In this document: piece after piece, positions 17,201 through 26,651 of the stretch
Numbering within the stretch: the stretch's first letter is position 1
How the letters are laid out: every line of letters starts with the position of its first letter
NCBI GenBank assembly: GCA_009746045.1
Contig: RPFO01000078.1
Span: forward strand, 2,198,527-2,262,526
From: Mesostigma viride
Taxonomy: Eukaryota; Streptophyta; Mesostigmatophyceae; Mesostigmatales; Mesostigmataceae
DNA: 64,000 bases
Direction of reading: 5' to 3'
Made by a program: the position numbers and the translations under genes
Notes under the pieces: generated by a model
What the model was told of the DNA's origin: nothing
Databases searched by the model: none
Seen by the model: the letters and a program-made list of their open reading frames with translations, nothing else

Positions 17201-20200
17201 CTACTCAAAGTGCCTACTCAAAGTGCCCACTCCAAGTGCCCACTCCAAGTGCCTACCACTGGCCGTGGTGGCGGTGTTCTCCTGATAGCCCACATCTTTG
17301 ATGTAAAGGGAATCTTGAGTATCCTGAGTATGGCAAGTCATCCATCCACCCATTCCTTGTGCACATGCCCCCGTTGGGAGGGTCACAGGGTGTAAAGTGG
17401 GTGAGAATCACGATCGATTTTGGGAGGTTGCGAACGGGTGGGTGCCCTGCAGGGTAGCCACTGTGCCATGGACAAGCTCATGTGGTCAGCATGCGCCCCC
17501 CCCCCCCCCTGTCTGGTAGCACACCTGGCGGCCAGCATATTACAGTCGCTTTACTAGGCCCCTATTCCGTTACGCCGTAATAATAATATTGATAATAATA
17601 GTAATAATAGTATAATCATCATCATCGTACTATCGTATTACTATTATATAACAGTAGTATATTATTATGATCTAATCATTGTATAGATGTCATGTGAATA
17701 AGATAGCAGCAGCCTCAAGCTACCATGGTCCGGATTCTCCAGATTTCTGGCCTGCGCTGGTTGTCTCAATGATATAATTTATGATGTGCTTTTACTTGTT
17801 CCTTCTGTCTCTACACCCCCCCCCCCCCCCCGCCCCCTACCCCTTCTCTGCCCCCCCCCCCCTCCCCTCCTTCCCCCTCCTCTCCCTCCCTCCCTCCTTT
17901 TTTTCCCTCGCCCCCTCCCCAGGTGAACAGCATTCGCGAGTACGGCAAGCAACCCAACATCGTGGCCACCCACACGGACGCGCCTGAGGTATGCGCTGGC
18001 TAGCATAGGACTTGAACCAAGCCAATAGGACCCAGCGATTGGTATGATGACCCATGGGGGGGCATGGAGCATCGACCCTCAGCGAGAGTGATGGCCGTTC
18101 CGTAGGACTTCAAGAAAGCGCAATGTCAATCATCAGCACAAGTCCCGCATCGGCAACGCCAGCCCAGAGTCTGCATGAACCCTTTGCGGGCCGTTCATCG
18201 TCGCGCCGTTTGTGTGTGGGGCTGGCACCGTGTGTGTGTTCCTGGGCCCATCTGGCCCAGGCACACACGGCTGGCATGCGTCCAACTTCAGCCTGTCCCC
18301 CCCAATACCCCTGTTTGGCGGACAGCGCCGGATCACCCGGTCCGGCGGGTTGCTATGGGCAACGCTGCTTGATAGAGAACGCTACTGCCCACCGCTGAAC
18401 GCGTGCGGTTCGTTCTCATGCGGTGTGGTGCGCAATGAAGCGATGCCACATTCGCACGATCCATCCCCCCTTTGACCCGACCACATTGTGTGACGTTGTT
18501 TGGAATTTCCGTCGTGATTTTCGTTGTCTCTTTTGTCGTACGTTTCACATGATTCTCCTTGCGCCCCCCCGTGCAAATGTCCTTGTAAATCCCTTGTTGT
18601 GAACCCCTGTTCCTAAACCCTGGCGATTCCCTGCCCTCCCCTTCCCCCTTATCCATGCAGGTCTTCATCTGGAATGTGGAGACCCAGCCCGACCGCAGCA
18701 AGGCGGGCACCAAGCCCTCCTCGCAGGACAGCCCCTCGACGCCCGAGGTGGTGCGTGCGCGCGTGGGTGGACATAGTTGGACGCTTGGATGCGCATTTAC
18801 ATGTATGCGCAAGTACAAGGATGCGATATTGTTAGCCCCTGCGCCATCTTTGCCCAGGGGCGCGACCTTCAAACCGTTGTGCATGCATATTTGGGCCCTG
18901 GACAGATGTGCGGGTCGTCAGCTCCAAGCGCGGGGTTGGTGAAGGTCGGCACCTTTTATGTGTCTTTAAGGTGTACACGCCCCAGTTCATGCCTAGTGAT
19001 GTTTGCGGAGGATGTGTTCGGGCATGGGGCGGGGTGCTCGACTCCCACAATGACTGTTCTAGCCAAGGGATGGTATTGTATCCTACTACAACCTCATGCT
19101 ACCACGCGCCCTTGCCCTTCCCCCCCCCCCCCCCCCCTTCCCCCCTTCCCCCCCTTCCCCCCTTCCCCCCTTCCCCCCTTCCCCCCTTCCCCCCTTCCCC
19201 CCCTTCCCCCCTTCCCCCCTTCCCCCCTTCCCCCCTTCCCCCCTTCCCCCCTTCCCCCCTTCCCCCCCTGTCCCCGCCTCTCTTCCGGTTCCTCCGTGCC
19301 CAGGTGCTTGTGGGACACACCGACAACGCCGAGTTTGCGCTCGAGTTCCACCAATCGGCGCCGATGGTGGCCAGCGGAGGTGCGTCCCAAAATAGCTCTA
19401 GAAAGACTCTGTTCACAGAGCTTGGTGCATGGCGTGCCGCTGCCCACGTGCCTAGTCCGCCGCCCACATTTTGTCGTTCTGTGCCGTGTCCCTGATGCGC
19501 TCCCCTTGGTTTTAATCCTGCACGATCTAGGGCCCTCTCCGCCGTGTGTAGTGACCCTGCGTCACATCCTTGTCGCATCCAGGTCCACACAGGGACATGC
19601 CAAGTCTGTGCCTTGCGTCCACATCACTCGCGCAGCATGTACACATCGTTTAGGCATCCCTCACCGCTTCCCTACGCCGAGCAAGCGGGTTGTTTTGGGC
19701 TCATTCCCCCCTCCCCTCCGCTGTGCCCCCTGGCGTCCCCTGGTATGCATGCGCGGGCGTTCTGGCGCGACCTCCTTGCGTTCTTGCTGCTTGCCTCCCA
19801 GGGGACAACGTAGGTCACAGCAGTGCATAACATCGTGTGCACCTCCTTGCTGCTACGACACCTGTCAGTCCCACGAGTAATGCTCAGGTCACTCTAAATA
19901 TTGTGCTCACGTTGTGTCCATGGCTGCCTTCCATCCACGGGGCATGACGTCAGCACACTAAAGCGCTCTGCAGGTCACTATAGTTCCGTCTTTGGCGTTG
20001 GTCACCATTCATTCACTTGCTCCCATGCCTGTGTGGGGACAGCTAGGAGTCAGATTAATACTGTGTCGCGCAATTAACTTTGGTTACCAGCGAGTGGCTA
20101 TCGCTGGTCATCCATTCAGACCCTAGAAGCCGAGTGCTTGCGGAACCTAGAAGCCGAGTGGTAAAAAGGTTTCCGCACAATATTCAATATTAACCTAACT

Positions 20201-23200
20201 CAACGGGGTACAAACTTTCCTACTGGTCACTACACTATGCCCTCTTCCCCTTGGCGCCTACCCTGCAGGCAAGGACACCAAAGTGCTACTCTGGTCGCTT
20301 GAGGACCAGATGAGTTCATTGCTGGCATCCGCCACCGCCAAGGATGACACCAAGGGGGCGGCAGGGCGGGCCAGCATGAACAGCGGGGGCGGGGGCAAGC
20401 TGGGATCAGCACCGGGGGGGGGCGCGCCCCGGCTCAAGCCCCGTCTGGTGCTCAGCGGCCACCAGAGCACGGTGGAGGATGTCAAGTTCCACCCGTTCAG
20501 GTGGGTGCGGCCGCCATCTGGCGCCACGTGGCGATGATCTGCCTAGGTTTATCGTTCGTGCGGGGATGCTGTGGCTACCGTCACCATGGAGCGTCCGTCC
20601 CTTAGCTGCTTGCTGTTTGCACCCACCCACGAGCCACTTGCAGTGTCTGTGCGGGGATGATGGTGGAGTTTTCTCATTGATTTGTCGATGGACAATATGG
20701 CAGCTTCTCATGCTTATGTGGCGCGCATCGTGATGCGTTTGCTAGAAGGGAACGGTTTGTCGTCCCTTGTGCCCTCGCGGCGACTGTACCCTCGTCGGGT
20801 TGAGGGTGCGGCCAACTCCATCATGCGGTCAGCTCACTAGGCACGTGGGTGGCGTCGAGTTTGGCTTGCGTCATGTCTCCAAGCGCGCAGTCATCCCATC
20901 ATCGTTTGGCTTGCGTCATGTCTCCAAGCGCGCAGTCGTCCCATCATCGTTTGGCTTGCGTCATGTCTCCAAGCGCGCAGTCATCCCATCATCGTTTGGC
21001 GTGCGCCATGTCTCCAAGCGCGCAGTCGTCCCATCATCGTTTGGCGTGCGTCATGTCTCCAAGCGCGCAGTCGTCCCATCGTCGTTTGGCTTGCGTCATG
21101 TCTCCAAGCGCGCGCAGTCATCCCATCATCGTTTGGCGTGCGTCATGTCTCCAAGCGCGCAGTCATCCCATGCATGTTGACTTGTCACCTGCCATTGTCG
21201 ACAAATCACGGTCGACATTCACTTTGCATTAGCTTACGCGGCTCCGCTCGTGTACGCATGCCCTGCCTAACCTTGTCACCCTTGTGTTTTGCCGCGCACC
21301 CTTGTAAACTTGCCGCCTACTGCGTGGCAATGGCTCGGCCACCTTGATATTGGCAACTGCAACTGCCCACCCATTCCCATCGCCGTTGTGCTATCCAACG
21401 TGCACGTCCTGTGCGGCACTGCTGCCACCAAACGCCACCAAACGCCACCAAACGCCACCAAACGCCACCAAACGCCACCAAACGCCACCAAACGCCACCA
21501 AACGCCACCAACCACCAGCGTGGACGAGCTGTGCAGTGTCGGCGATGATTCGCAGCTGCTGTTCTGGGACGCGCGGTCGGGAGCGTCGCCGGTGCTGAAG
21601 GTGGGGATGGGGATGTTCAAGGGGAACGGCGGTGGTTAAGGGGAATGATGGGGTGGGTGTAAGTGCCATCCAACCATGTACTTACAGTCGGGGGCGTCGC
21701 CAGTGCTCAAGGTTGACTGGTTCAAGCGTGAGGACAGCATTCTAGATGCCGTGGGTTGTGAATGAGCATATGTTGTTGCAGCTTTTGAAAGTGCGTATGT
21801 TGTTGCTGGTAGGAAACGTACGTAATGCGCAAGCCAGCTTCAGTAACATTCTACATTTTACTGGCTTGGGAGGAACATGCTTTTGTGCCTATGCTTTCAA
21901 TTGGGGGCCTGGTCAAGTAACCACAAAGTCCAAGGATAATTAATTCTTAGATAACGACACAGAAATAAATAACTAAATAAGACATGGCCTCAGGCCCCAG
22001 GCTTCTGTGATGGCCCCTTTCCCTTTTATCATGGCCCCTTTATCGTCGCCCCCTGCATGATGGCCCCACTTGTCACGTCCTGGCATCTGTCATGTACCCA
22101 CCACATGCCAGGTGGCCAAGGCGCACGGAACCAAGGACATCCACTGTGTCGACTGGAACGTGCTGGACCCCAACCTGATCGTGACAGGGTAAGCCAGGCG
22201 CAGGGACCCAGGGTGTCAGGCACAGCATTTATCTGTTCCACCTGGTTGCATACGCTACGCTGCCTCCTTGTGTTGATGGTGACGATGATGGATCCGGGCA
22301 TCTTCCAGTGCTGATAATGGAGCCTGGTTTCAAAATTTTGTAGTCGATGACCGCATCCTCTTCCCCCAGCGGTCCGTTGCCTGTCTAAGGCCCCAATGGA
22401 AGGCCCATCATGGCGTGGGGTCGTCCCCATCATGGCGTGGGGTGATCCCCATCATGGCATGGCAGGACATGTAGTAGGGCGGCTCATCGGCCCTGGCACT
22501 CTGCCACCGTTTTGACCACCAGTGCCATGGTAGTGTCCATTGTAGGCAGTAGCTCCTCTCCTTTGATGAAAAAATGTTTGTGCTCTGCGCACCAAGAATG
22601 TGTCGTGATTTGCACACCAAGCACCTCCGCTATCGCTGGACGCGTGAATAGCAGGAACTCCATCAAGGCGCAGCGGCGTTCCCATACGGTGTAGCTGGTG
22701 TAGTGCCGACTAATGTCACGCCCAACTCGCTAACACCAACCTGCGCAGAAAAGCAGGATCCTTTGGCTGAATGCACCCCATGAAGCGCGCTGCTGCACTA
22801 GTTGGCTCACAGGGGTAAGCAGTAGGAACATACATGGCAAACGCGTTCACAGCATCAGCGCGGCCGCCTGCACCGCCCGGCGTGGCATGCCACACACCCC
22901 GCAACGGGCACTAGCTAGTTTCATGATGCAAACGCAAACACCTCCTTTCCCCCATCCTGCCAGCTCGGCCGACTGCACTGTCAAGGTCTTTGACCGGCGC
23001 AAGCTGGGCGGAGCGGAAGGGGGCGCAGCCAAGTCCGCCGCGCTGCACACGCTGAGGTCGCACTCAGAGTACGTCAACACCGTGCGGTGGTCGCCCGACC
23101 GCTCCAGCGTGTTCGGGTCCGGCTCCGACGACTCCATCATCAACGTGTGGGACATCGACAAGGTGAGAACTGATGAGGGTCAGACTTGTAAGGATTAACA

Positions 23201-26200
23201 GGGCTAGACGGTTAGCATTGTCGATTGCCCCACCATCTTAGTGTGGGACATGGACAAGGTGAGGGCAACGGCCGCGCTGATGTGTGAATGCTTGTGATAG
23301 TGGCGGATGCTTCTGGTGCCATGAGAGGGCATGGGCTAGCTTGATGGCCGCATCACCAACGTGTGGGAGCCCGGCAAAGTGAGAACTGACAAGGGGTGGA
23401 TTAAGTGGGCACTGGGCACTAGTACTAGCAGCAAAGTCAGTTGCCCCACCATCAGTTACGTGCGGGACATGGACAAGGTATGGCTTTGTTGGTGATGGTG
23501 GTTAGTGGCGCTAGAACTAGCTTCCGTGGGCAAGCTAAGTTGCCCGGCCACCAACGTTTGGGACATCGACAAGAAGAGGCGGGCCAGGGGATGTGGGACT
23601 GTGGCGCTAGTGCCAGCATTGGTGGGCACCCACTGGGTGGGTGCGGCGGGTGCATAGTTGCTAGGCTATGGGGGTGTTCAGCCTTCCAGTGGAGGGGATT
23701 ACTGCCCTATGGAGTGTATTTGGCCGATGAGTTTCTTTGCATACTTATTGCATCAGTCTGTCCCATCTTTTTCTCGTCGGCATTACTTCCTTTTGTCCCT
23801 CTTAAGTTACAACAAGTGGCACTCGTGTGCTCGTTGTATTAATGGAATGACCTCGCCTGCGCTTGTGGTTCGCCTATGGAAATCCCTGGGCATGGCCATC
23901 AATCCTGCCCGCTCAGACCTCTGCTGCGGAACCAGCGCCCGCTGCGGACGACAGCTCATCGCCCCCCCCCCCAGCTCATGTTCCAGCACGTGGGCCATCG
24001 GTGAGGCTTGCCAGCAACCAGCACGGCTGCAGTAACCAGCACGGCTGCAGTAACCAGCACGGCTACTGTTAGCAGCACGGCTACACTAACCAGCACGGCT
24101 GCAGTAACCAGCACGGCTACAGTTAGCAGCACGGCTACACTAACCAGCACGGCTGCAGTAACCAGCACGGCTACAGTAACCAGCACGGCTATAGTAACCA
24201 GCACGGCTGTAGTAAGCAGCACGGCTGTCGTAACCAGCACGGCTACAGTAACCAGCACGGCTGCAGTAACCAGCACGGCTACACTAACCAGCACGGCTAC
24301 AGTAACCAGCACGGCTGTCGTAACCAGCACGGCTACAGTAACCAGCACGGCTGTCGTAACCAGCACGGCTACAGTAACCAGCACGGCTGCAGTAACCAGC
24401 ACAGCTACAGTAAGCAGCACAGCGACAGTAACCAGCACGGCTATAGGAAGCAAGACGAGTCCGACCTTTGCCCCGCCGCGCATGGTTGCGATTGGGCGCT
24501 AGAGGCAGCGTGTTTGCCAATTTTAATACACGTGGGGTCTGTTGGTGTTCTGCTCCTCGGGTTGGCATGTTGCTACTGTCAGTGCATTGCTTGGCTTGGC
24601 TATACTTTTTGAGAGGCTGCGCTTGGGTGCAGGGTGGCACCGGCATTGCATTGGTTATCGGGGGCATCGCTTCTGCTCCTTTGTTCGATCCTGGTCATCC
24701 ATGTTTCCCTTGTAGTAGACCTCGCCATCCATGTTTCCAATCCAATCTTTTGCAAATGCACAGTTGCACACCCATTTAAAAGTGCCCAAACAGGGCACCA
24801 TTGACCTTTTAATTTTCTGATCGATGCGTCTGGTATGTTCATTCTTTTCGGATGGTTTTGGGGCGATGTGCTGTCTGCCCCCAACATTACCAGGTCGCGC
24901 ATCATGGAACCTCTTGTTCCTTATCTGATAAGTTCGATGTGGTAATCCCTATTTTTTTGCCCTACCAATCTCCAGGTCGCGCATCGTGGACCTCCAGTGG
25001 AACACGCGCGACCCTTGGGTGATGATGAGCGTGTCCGAGGACCTGGCCGCGGGCGGTGGGGGCACCCTGCAGGTGAGCGCGTGTGGCGCAGGTCATGTCG
25101 CTGGCATCCTTTGTTGTGGATGGCAGTGAGGCGAGGCAGTACTGCGATAGAAATATCTGGTTGCCACTTTGATAAGGGTAGGCCCACCAGGGTCACTGAA
25201 CGGATGAGCATTGAGCAGAAGCTTTGGCACCGACTTCTAAGCGTCTGTTTTAACTAGTAGCTTGTTGAACAGTGATGGTAGTACTCTCTTAATTCTGCAA
25301 TTAACTGTGGGAATGCTCAATGGAGGCACCGGTTGTGATGGAATGGAATGTGGAAGGGTTCTTCCTGAATCTTTTTTTAATGGAAAAGGAAGTGCCAACT
25401 TGACGAAGTGGTATGCAAGGCGAAGTTTGCTTTCTGACACAAATGCTTATGCGTCATGACCCGTGTCGTCACGTCAGCATGCGATGCATGCGCATACTCA
25501 CTACCTCATGCTGTCACCCATGCCCCCCCCCTATTTCTACCCCCCTCCCCTCCCTCCCCTCCCTCCCCTCCCCTCCCCTTCCCCCCCCCCCCCCGCTCTT
25601 CCAGATCTGGCGCATGAACGACCTGCTCTACCGGCCCGAGGCGGACGTCCTTCAAGAGCTCGAGTCGTTCCGATCCGAAATGTTCGTAAAGGGGGATCTG
25701 GCCACCGCGCGCGCTGACGCAGCCGACAAGAAGGGTGCCGCCGCCGCTACGAAGACCTCCACCCCTGGCAAGCCGGCATCCGCCGCCAAGCCCGCGTCGA
25801 CACCTGGTGCCGCCAACACAGGTGAGAACCCGTCCAAGGGTGACGGCAGCACTCCGGGTAAGACACCAGGGAAGGCGGGGGCGGCAGGGGGGGATAAGAG
25901 CTCTGCCAAACGGAAGGTGGAGGAGAAGGACAAGGGGGGTGCGACAAAGGAGGCCGGCAAGACATCGCCGGGGGTTGGCGATGCTAACACACCAAAGGAG
26001 CCGGGGAGTAAGAAGGTCAAGAAAGAGGGTGACAAGGCTGCGGATGACGAGCCGGCAGAGGCAGATGGGGGGAACAAGGGGGAAGGGGGCAAGGGGGAGG
26101 AAGGGAGGGAACAGGAGGCAGGGGAGGGGCCAGGTGAGGGCATAACGGAGGCAGGTGCAGGTGGCAGCAGTAACGTGGTGGCTGCTGGTGCGGATGGCGA

Positions 26201-26651
26201 GAAGCCAAAGGAGCCCGCCGCGCCCTCGGATGAGGTGGAAGCAGGCGAGGGAGTGCGGCCGGCGGCGGTGGACGATGACTGGGTGGAGCTATCTAAGAGC
26301 GAGGTGGAGGAAAGTAAAGTGCATGCGGAGGCATCGGCCGCGGCCGAGGAGAAGGCGAAGGAGGAGGCAGAGCGGAGCTTGGAGCCGGAAGCTCAGGCGG
26401 CCGCAAAGGAAGCTGGCGCGGATAAAGAGGCTGCGGCTGCGAGTGCCCATGACACAGACGCGAAAGAGCAGGGGGAGGGCAAGGGTGTAGGGCCGGAGGG
26501 TTGCTCCAGTACACAGGGCGGCGAGGCAGACATGATGGACACACGACCTGTGGACACGGAGGGCACTGGTACTGGGGAAGGGCAAGGGGGCGCGGTGAAG
26601 GACGATGAGATGGCAGACGCACAGGCGGGTGGGGCCGACGAGGCAGCATGA
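14168..26651 (+). CDS. MSI4/FVE-like WD40 histone-binding protein (14 exons)
   Basis: This is an RBBP4/MSI-family protein that binds histone H4 and serves chromatin complexes (deacetylase, Polycomb-type). Exons: 14168-14292, 14717-14780, 15876-15962, 16621-16683, 17923-17988, 18661-18750, 19304-19379, 20269-20500, 21519-21600, 22112-22188, 22964-23162, 23917-24000, 24976-25072 and 25605-26651. The N-terminus (YRMWKGMLLPVLYDWYLHHN then LVWPSLSCRWGP) is the H4-binding helix region. WD endings include VFIWNVE, VLLWSLE, LLFWDAR, VKVFDRR, INVWDID and LQIWRMND. The order and linkers match plant MSI4/FVE, which is about 500 aa; this protein is about 795 aa. The extra length is a K/E/A/G-rich disordered tail. 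Phases fit everywhere except exon 12, where an 11-C run is one base off. In the alternative model, exon 12 starts at 23975 and gives 776 aa. Confidence 0.9.
14717..14780 (+). CDS. WD40 gene exon 2 (64 nt)
   Basis: The acceptor is GACAG|ATGGGG. It codes (R)WGPLLEEFSLKRAYRLYLAEQ. The donor is AACAG|GTACGT. Its last 18 bases plus donor are repeated twice more downstream (14811 and 14858). Confidence 0.9.
14811..14880 (+). repeat. Two extra copies of exon 2's donor end
   Basis: CTGTATCTAGCGGAACAG|GT occurs at the real exon end (14763) and again at 14811 and 14858 (one base changed). The spacing is about 48 bp and a GT follows each copy, so three potential 5' splice sites lie in series. Confidence 0.85.
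15045..15185 (+). repeat. Tandem GCTGCTGGCATCCC minisatellite in intron 2
   Basis: Units built on AGCTGCTGGCATCCC and GCTGTTGGCATCCC alternate about six times. It lies in the long intron between exons 2 and 3 and creates false short frames. Confidence 0.75.
15876..15962 (+). CDS. WD40 gene exon 3 (87 nt)
   Basis: The acceptor follows a 15-C run (CCCTCCAG|ACGGAT). It codes TDGSVPNTLVVARVAVVKPR and VVAAEHINA, strongly conserved with plant MSI4/FVE. The donor is ACGCG|GTGGGT. Confidence 0.9.
15963..16080 (+). repeat. Exon 3 donor echo and GTGGG tandem repeats
   Basis: The exon 3 end GCACATCAACGCGGTGGG (15949-15967) reappears as GTACATCAACGCGATGGG near 16059-16076. There the donor GT is changed to AT. 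Between them is a tandem of AGTGTAGTGGGTAGGGGTC-like units. Confidence 0.75.
16621..16683 (+). CDS. WD40 gene exon 4 (63 nt)
   Basis: The acceptor is TTGCAG|TTCAAG. It codes FKERERSPFVKKLKTIYHPG and E. The donor is GGGGAG|GTGAGC. The RSPFVKK motif is typical of MSI4/FVE. Confidence 0.9.
16928..17256 (+). repeat. 13-bp minisatellite (CAAGTGCCTACTC) in intron 4
   Basis: About 25 units of TCCAAGTGCCTAC or TCAAAGTGCCTAC. Because 13 is not a multiple of 3, all frames stay open and give spurious repeat proteins. Confidence 0.95.
17812..17922 (+). repeat. Expanded C/T tract before exon 5
   Basis: About 110 bp of almost pure C and T (long C runs, CTCCC units) end at the exon 5 acceptor CCCCAG. It serves as, or has grown from, the polypyrimidine tract. 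Confidence 0.85.
17923..17988 (+). CDS. WD40 gene exon 5 (66 nt)
   Basis: The acceptor is CCCCAG|GTGAAC. It codes VNSIREYGKQPNIVATHTDA and PE. The donor is CCTGAG|GTATGC. Confidence 0.9.
18661..18750 (+). CDS. WD40 gene exon 6 (90 nt)
   Basis: The acceptor is ATGCAG|GTCTTC. It codes VFIWNVETQPDRSKAGTKPS and SQDSPSTPEV. The donor is GAGGTG|GTGCGT. Confidence 0.88.
19112..19268 (+). repeat. (CCCCCCTT)n tract before exon 7
   Basis: About 155 bp of C runs separated by TT, ending 35 bp before the exon 7 acceptor. It is another oversized polypyrimidine tract. The proline-rich open frames here are artefacts. Confidence 0.9.
19304..19379 (+). CDS. WD40 gene exon 7 (76 nt)
   Basis: The acceptor is GCCCAG|GTGCTT. 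It codes VLVGHTDNAEFALEFHQSAP and MVASG. The donor is GGAG|GTGCGT. GHTDNAEFAL is the conserved blade sequence. Confidence 0.9.
20269..20500 (+). CDS. WD40 gene exon 8 (232 nt)
   Basis: The acceptor is CTGCAG|GCAAGG. It codes (G)KDTKVLLWSLEDQMSS, a Gly-rich insertion (SGGGGKLGSAPGGG) and LSGHQSTVEDVKFHPF. The donor is TTCAG|GTGGGT. Confidence 0.9.
20859..21178 (+). repeat. 45-bp tandem repeat in intron 8
   Basis: About seven units of a 45-bp sequence (GTTTGGCTTGCGTCATGTCT plus CCAAGCGCGCAGTC and CCCATCATC) with point changes. The length is a multiple of three, so a repeated peptide appears, but there is no sign of translation. Confidence 0.95.
21421..21511 (+). repeat. 10-bp (AAACGCCACC)n array abutting exon 9 acceptor
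   Basis: Nine units of AAACGCCACC run into ACCACCAG, the acceptor of exon 9. The usual polypyrimidine stretch is absent here. Confidence 0.9.
21519..21600 (+). CDS. WD40 gene exon 9 (82 nt)
   Basis: The acceptor is CACCAG|CGTGGA. It codes (S)VDELCSVGDDSQLLFWDARS and GASPVLK. The donor is CTGAAG|GTGGGG. CSVGDDS-x-L-x-x-WDAR is the family signature. Confidence 0.9.
21688..21711 (+). other. 24-nt possible duplicate microexon (SGASPVLK)
   Basis: CTTACAG is followed by 24 bases coding SGASPVLK and then GTTGAC. It repeats the last eight codons of exon 9 with three silent changes. It has its own AG and GT and would keep frame if spliced in. Whether it is used is unknown. Confidence 0.4.
22112..22188 (+). 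CDS. WD40 gene exon 10 (77 nt)
   Basis: The acceptor is TGCCAG|GTGGCC. It codes VAKAHGTKDIHCVDWNVLDP and NLIVT(G). The donor is ACAGG|GTAAGC. Confidence 0.9.
22964..23162 (+). CDS. WD40 gene exon 11 (199 nt)
   Basis: The acceptor is TGCCAG|CTCGGC. It codes (G)SADCTVKVFDRRKLGG, SEYVNTVRWSPDRSSVFGSG and SDDSIINVWDIDK. The donor is GACAAG|GTGAGA. Four degenerate copies of its end follow in the intron. Confidence 0.92.
23234..23576 (+). repeat. Four echoes of exon 11's donor end
   Basis: Copies of GTGTGGGACATCGACAAG|GT appear near 23241, 23364, 23459 and 23556 with mutations (GACATGGACAAG, GAGCCCGGCAAA, CGGGACATGGACAAG, TTTGGGACATCGACAAG). Three keep a following GTGAG or GTATG; the last has lost it. 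Spacing is about 95-120 bp. Confidence 0.8.
23917..24000 (+). CDS. WD40 gene exon 12 (frame break in C-run)
   Basis: The acceptor is GCTCAG|ACCTCT. It codes TSAAEPAPAADDSSS, then a C-run (11 C, 23962-23972), then QLMFQHVGHR with donor CATCG|GTGAGG. To connect the two halves the run must be one base shorter. Either the run is miscounted, or the true exon is 23975-24000 with CCCCAG as acceptor (26 nt, phase correct). The acidic-then-PPPQL linker resembles MSI proteins and favours the longer exon. Confidence 0.65.
24009..24452 (+). repeat. 18-bp tandem repeat (AGTAACCAGCACGGCTAC) in intron 12
   Basis: About 24 units with substitutions, beginning 9 bp after the exon 12 donor. The unit is a multiple of three and gives long repeated frames (TSTATV on the plus strand). 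I read it as intronic. Confidence 0.95.
24976..25072 (+). CDS. WD40 gene exon 13 (97 nt)
   Basis: The acceptor is CTCCAG|GTCGCG. It codes SRIVDLQWNTRDPWVMMSVS and EDLAAGGGGTLQ. The donor is CTGCAG|GTGAGC. An imperfect copy of its acceptor end lies 83 bp upstream. Confidence 0.92.
25605..26651 (+). CDS. WD40 gene exon 14 with long disordered tail
   Basis: The acceptor is TTCCAG|ATCTGG, after a C/T tract. The first about 25 codons (IWRMNDLLYRPEADVLQELE) complete the last blade and C-terminal helix as in MSI4/FVE. The remaining about 320 codons are K/E/A/G/P-rich with runs such as KKVKKEGDKAADDEPAEADG and no known fold. The stop is TGA at 26649-26651. Confidence 0.92.
   Translation: MWRMNDLLYRPEADVLQELESFRSEMFVKGDLATARADAADKKGAAAATKTSTPGKPASAAKPASTPGAANTGENPSKGDGSTPGKTPGKAGAAGGDKSSAKRKVEEKDKGGATKEAGKTSPGVGDANTPKEPGSKKVKKEGDKAADDEPAEADGGNKGEGGKGEEGREQEAGEGPGEGITEAGAGGSSNVVAAGADGEKPKEPAAPSDEVEAGEGVRPAAVDDDWVELSKSEVEESKVHAEASAAAEEKAKEEAERSLEPEAQAAAKEAGADKEAAAASAHDTDAKEQGEGKGVGPEGCSSTQGGEADMMDTRPVDTEGTGTGEGQGGAVKDDEMADAQAGGADEAA

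Noticed and set aside
16755-17395. SAYSKCLLKVPT-type repeat ORFs
   Set aside because: They come from the 13-bp minisatellite, which keeps all three frames open. They lie in the intron between exons 4 and 5.
20859-21178. 45-bp array as a CRISPR or coding repeat
   Set aside because: There are no unique spacers between units. The window is eukaryotic and the array lies between well-defined exons 8 and 9.
24008-24502. Thr/Ala/Val repeat protein of about 165 codons on both strands
   Set aside because: It is produced by the 18-bp tandem repeat, whose unit is a multiple of three, inside WD40 intron 12.
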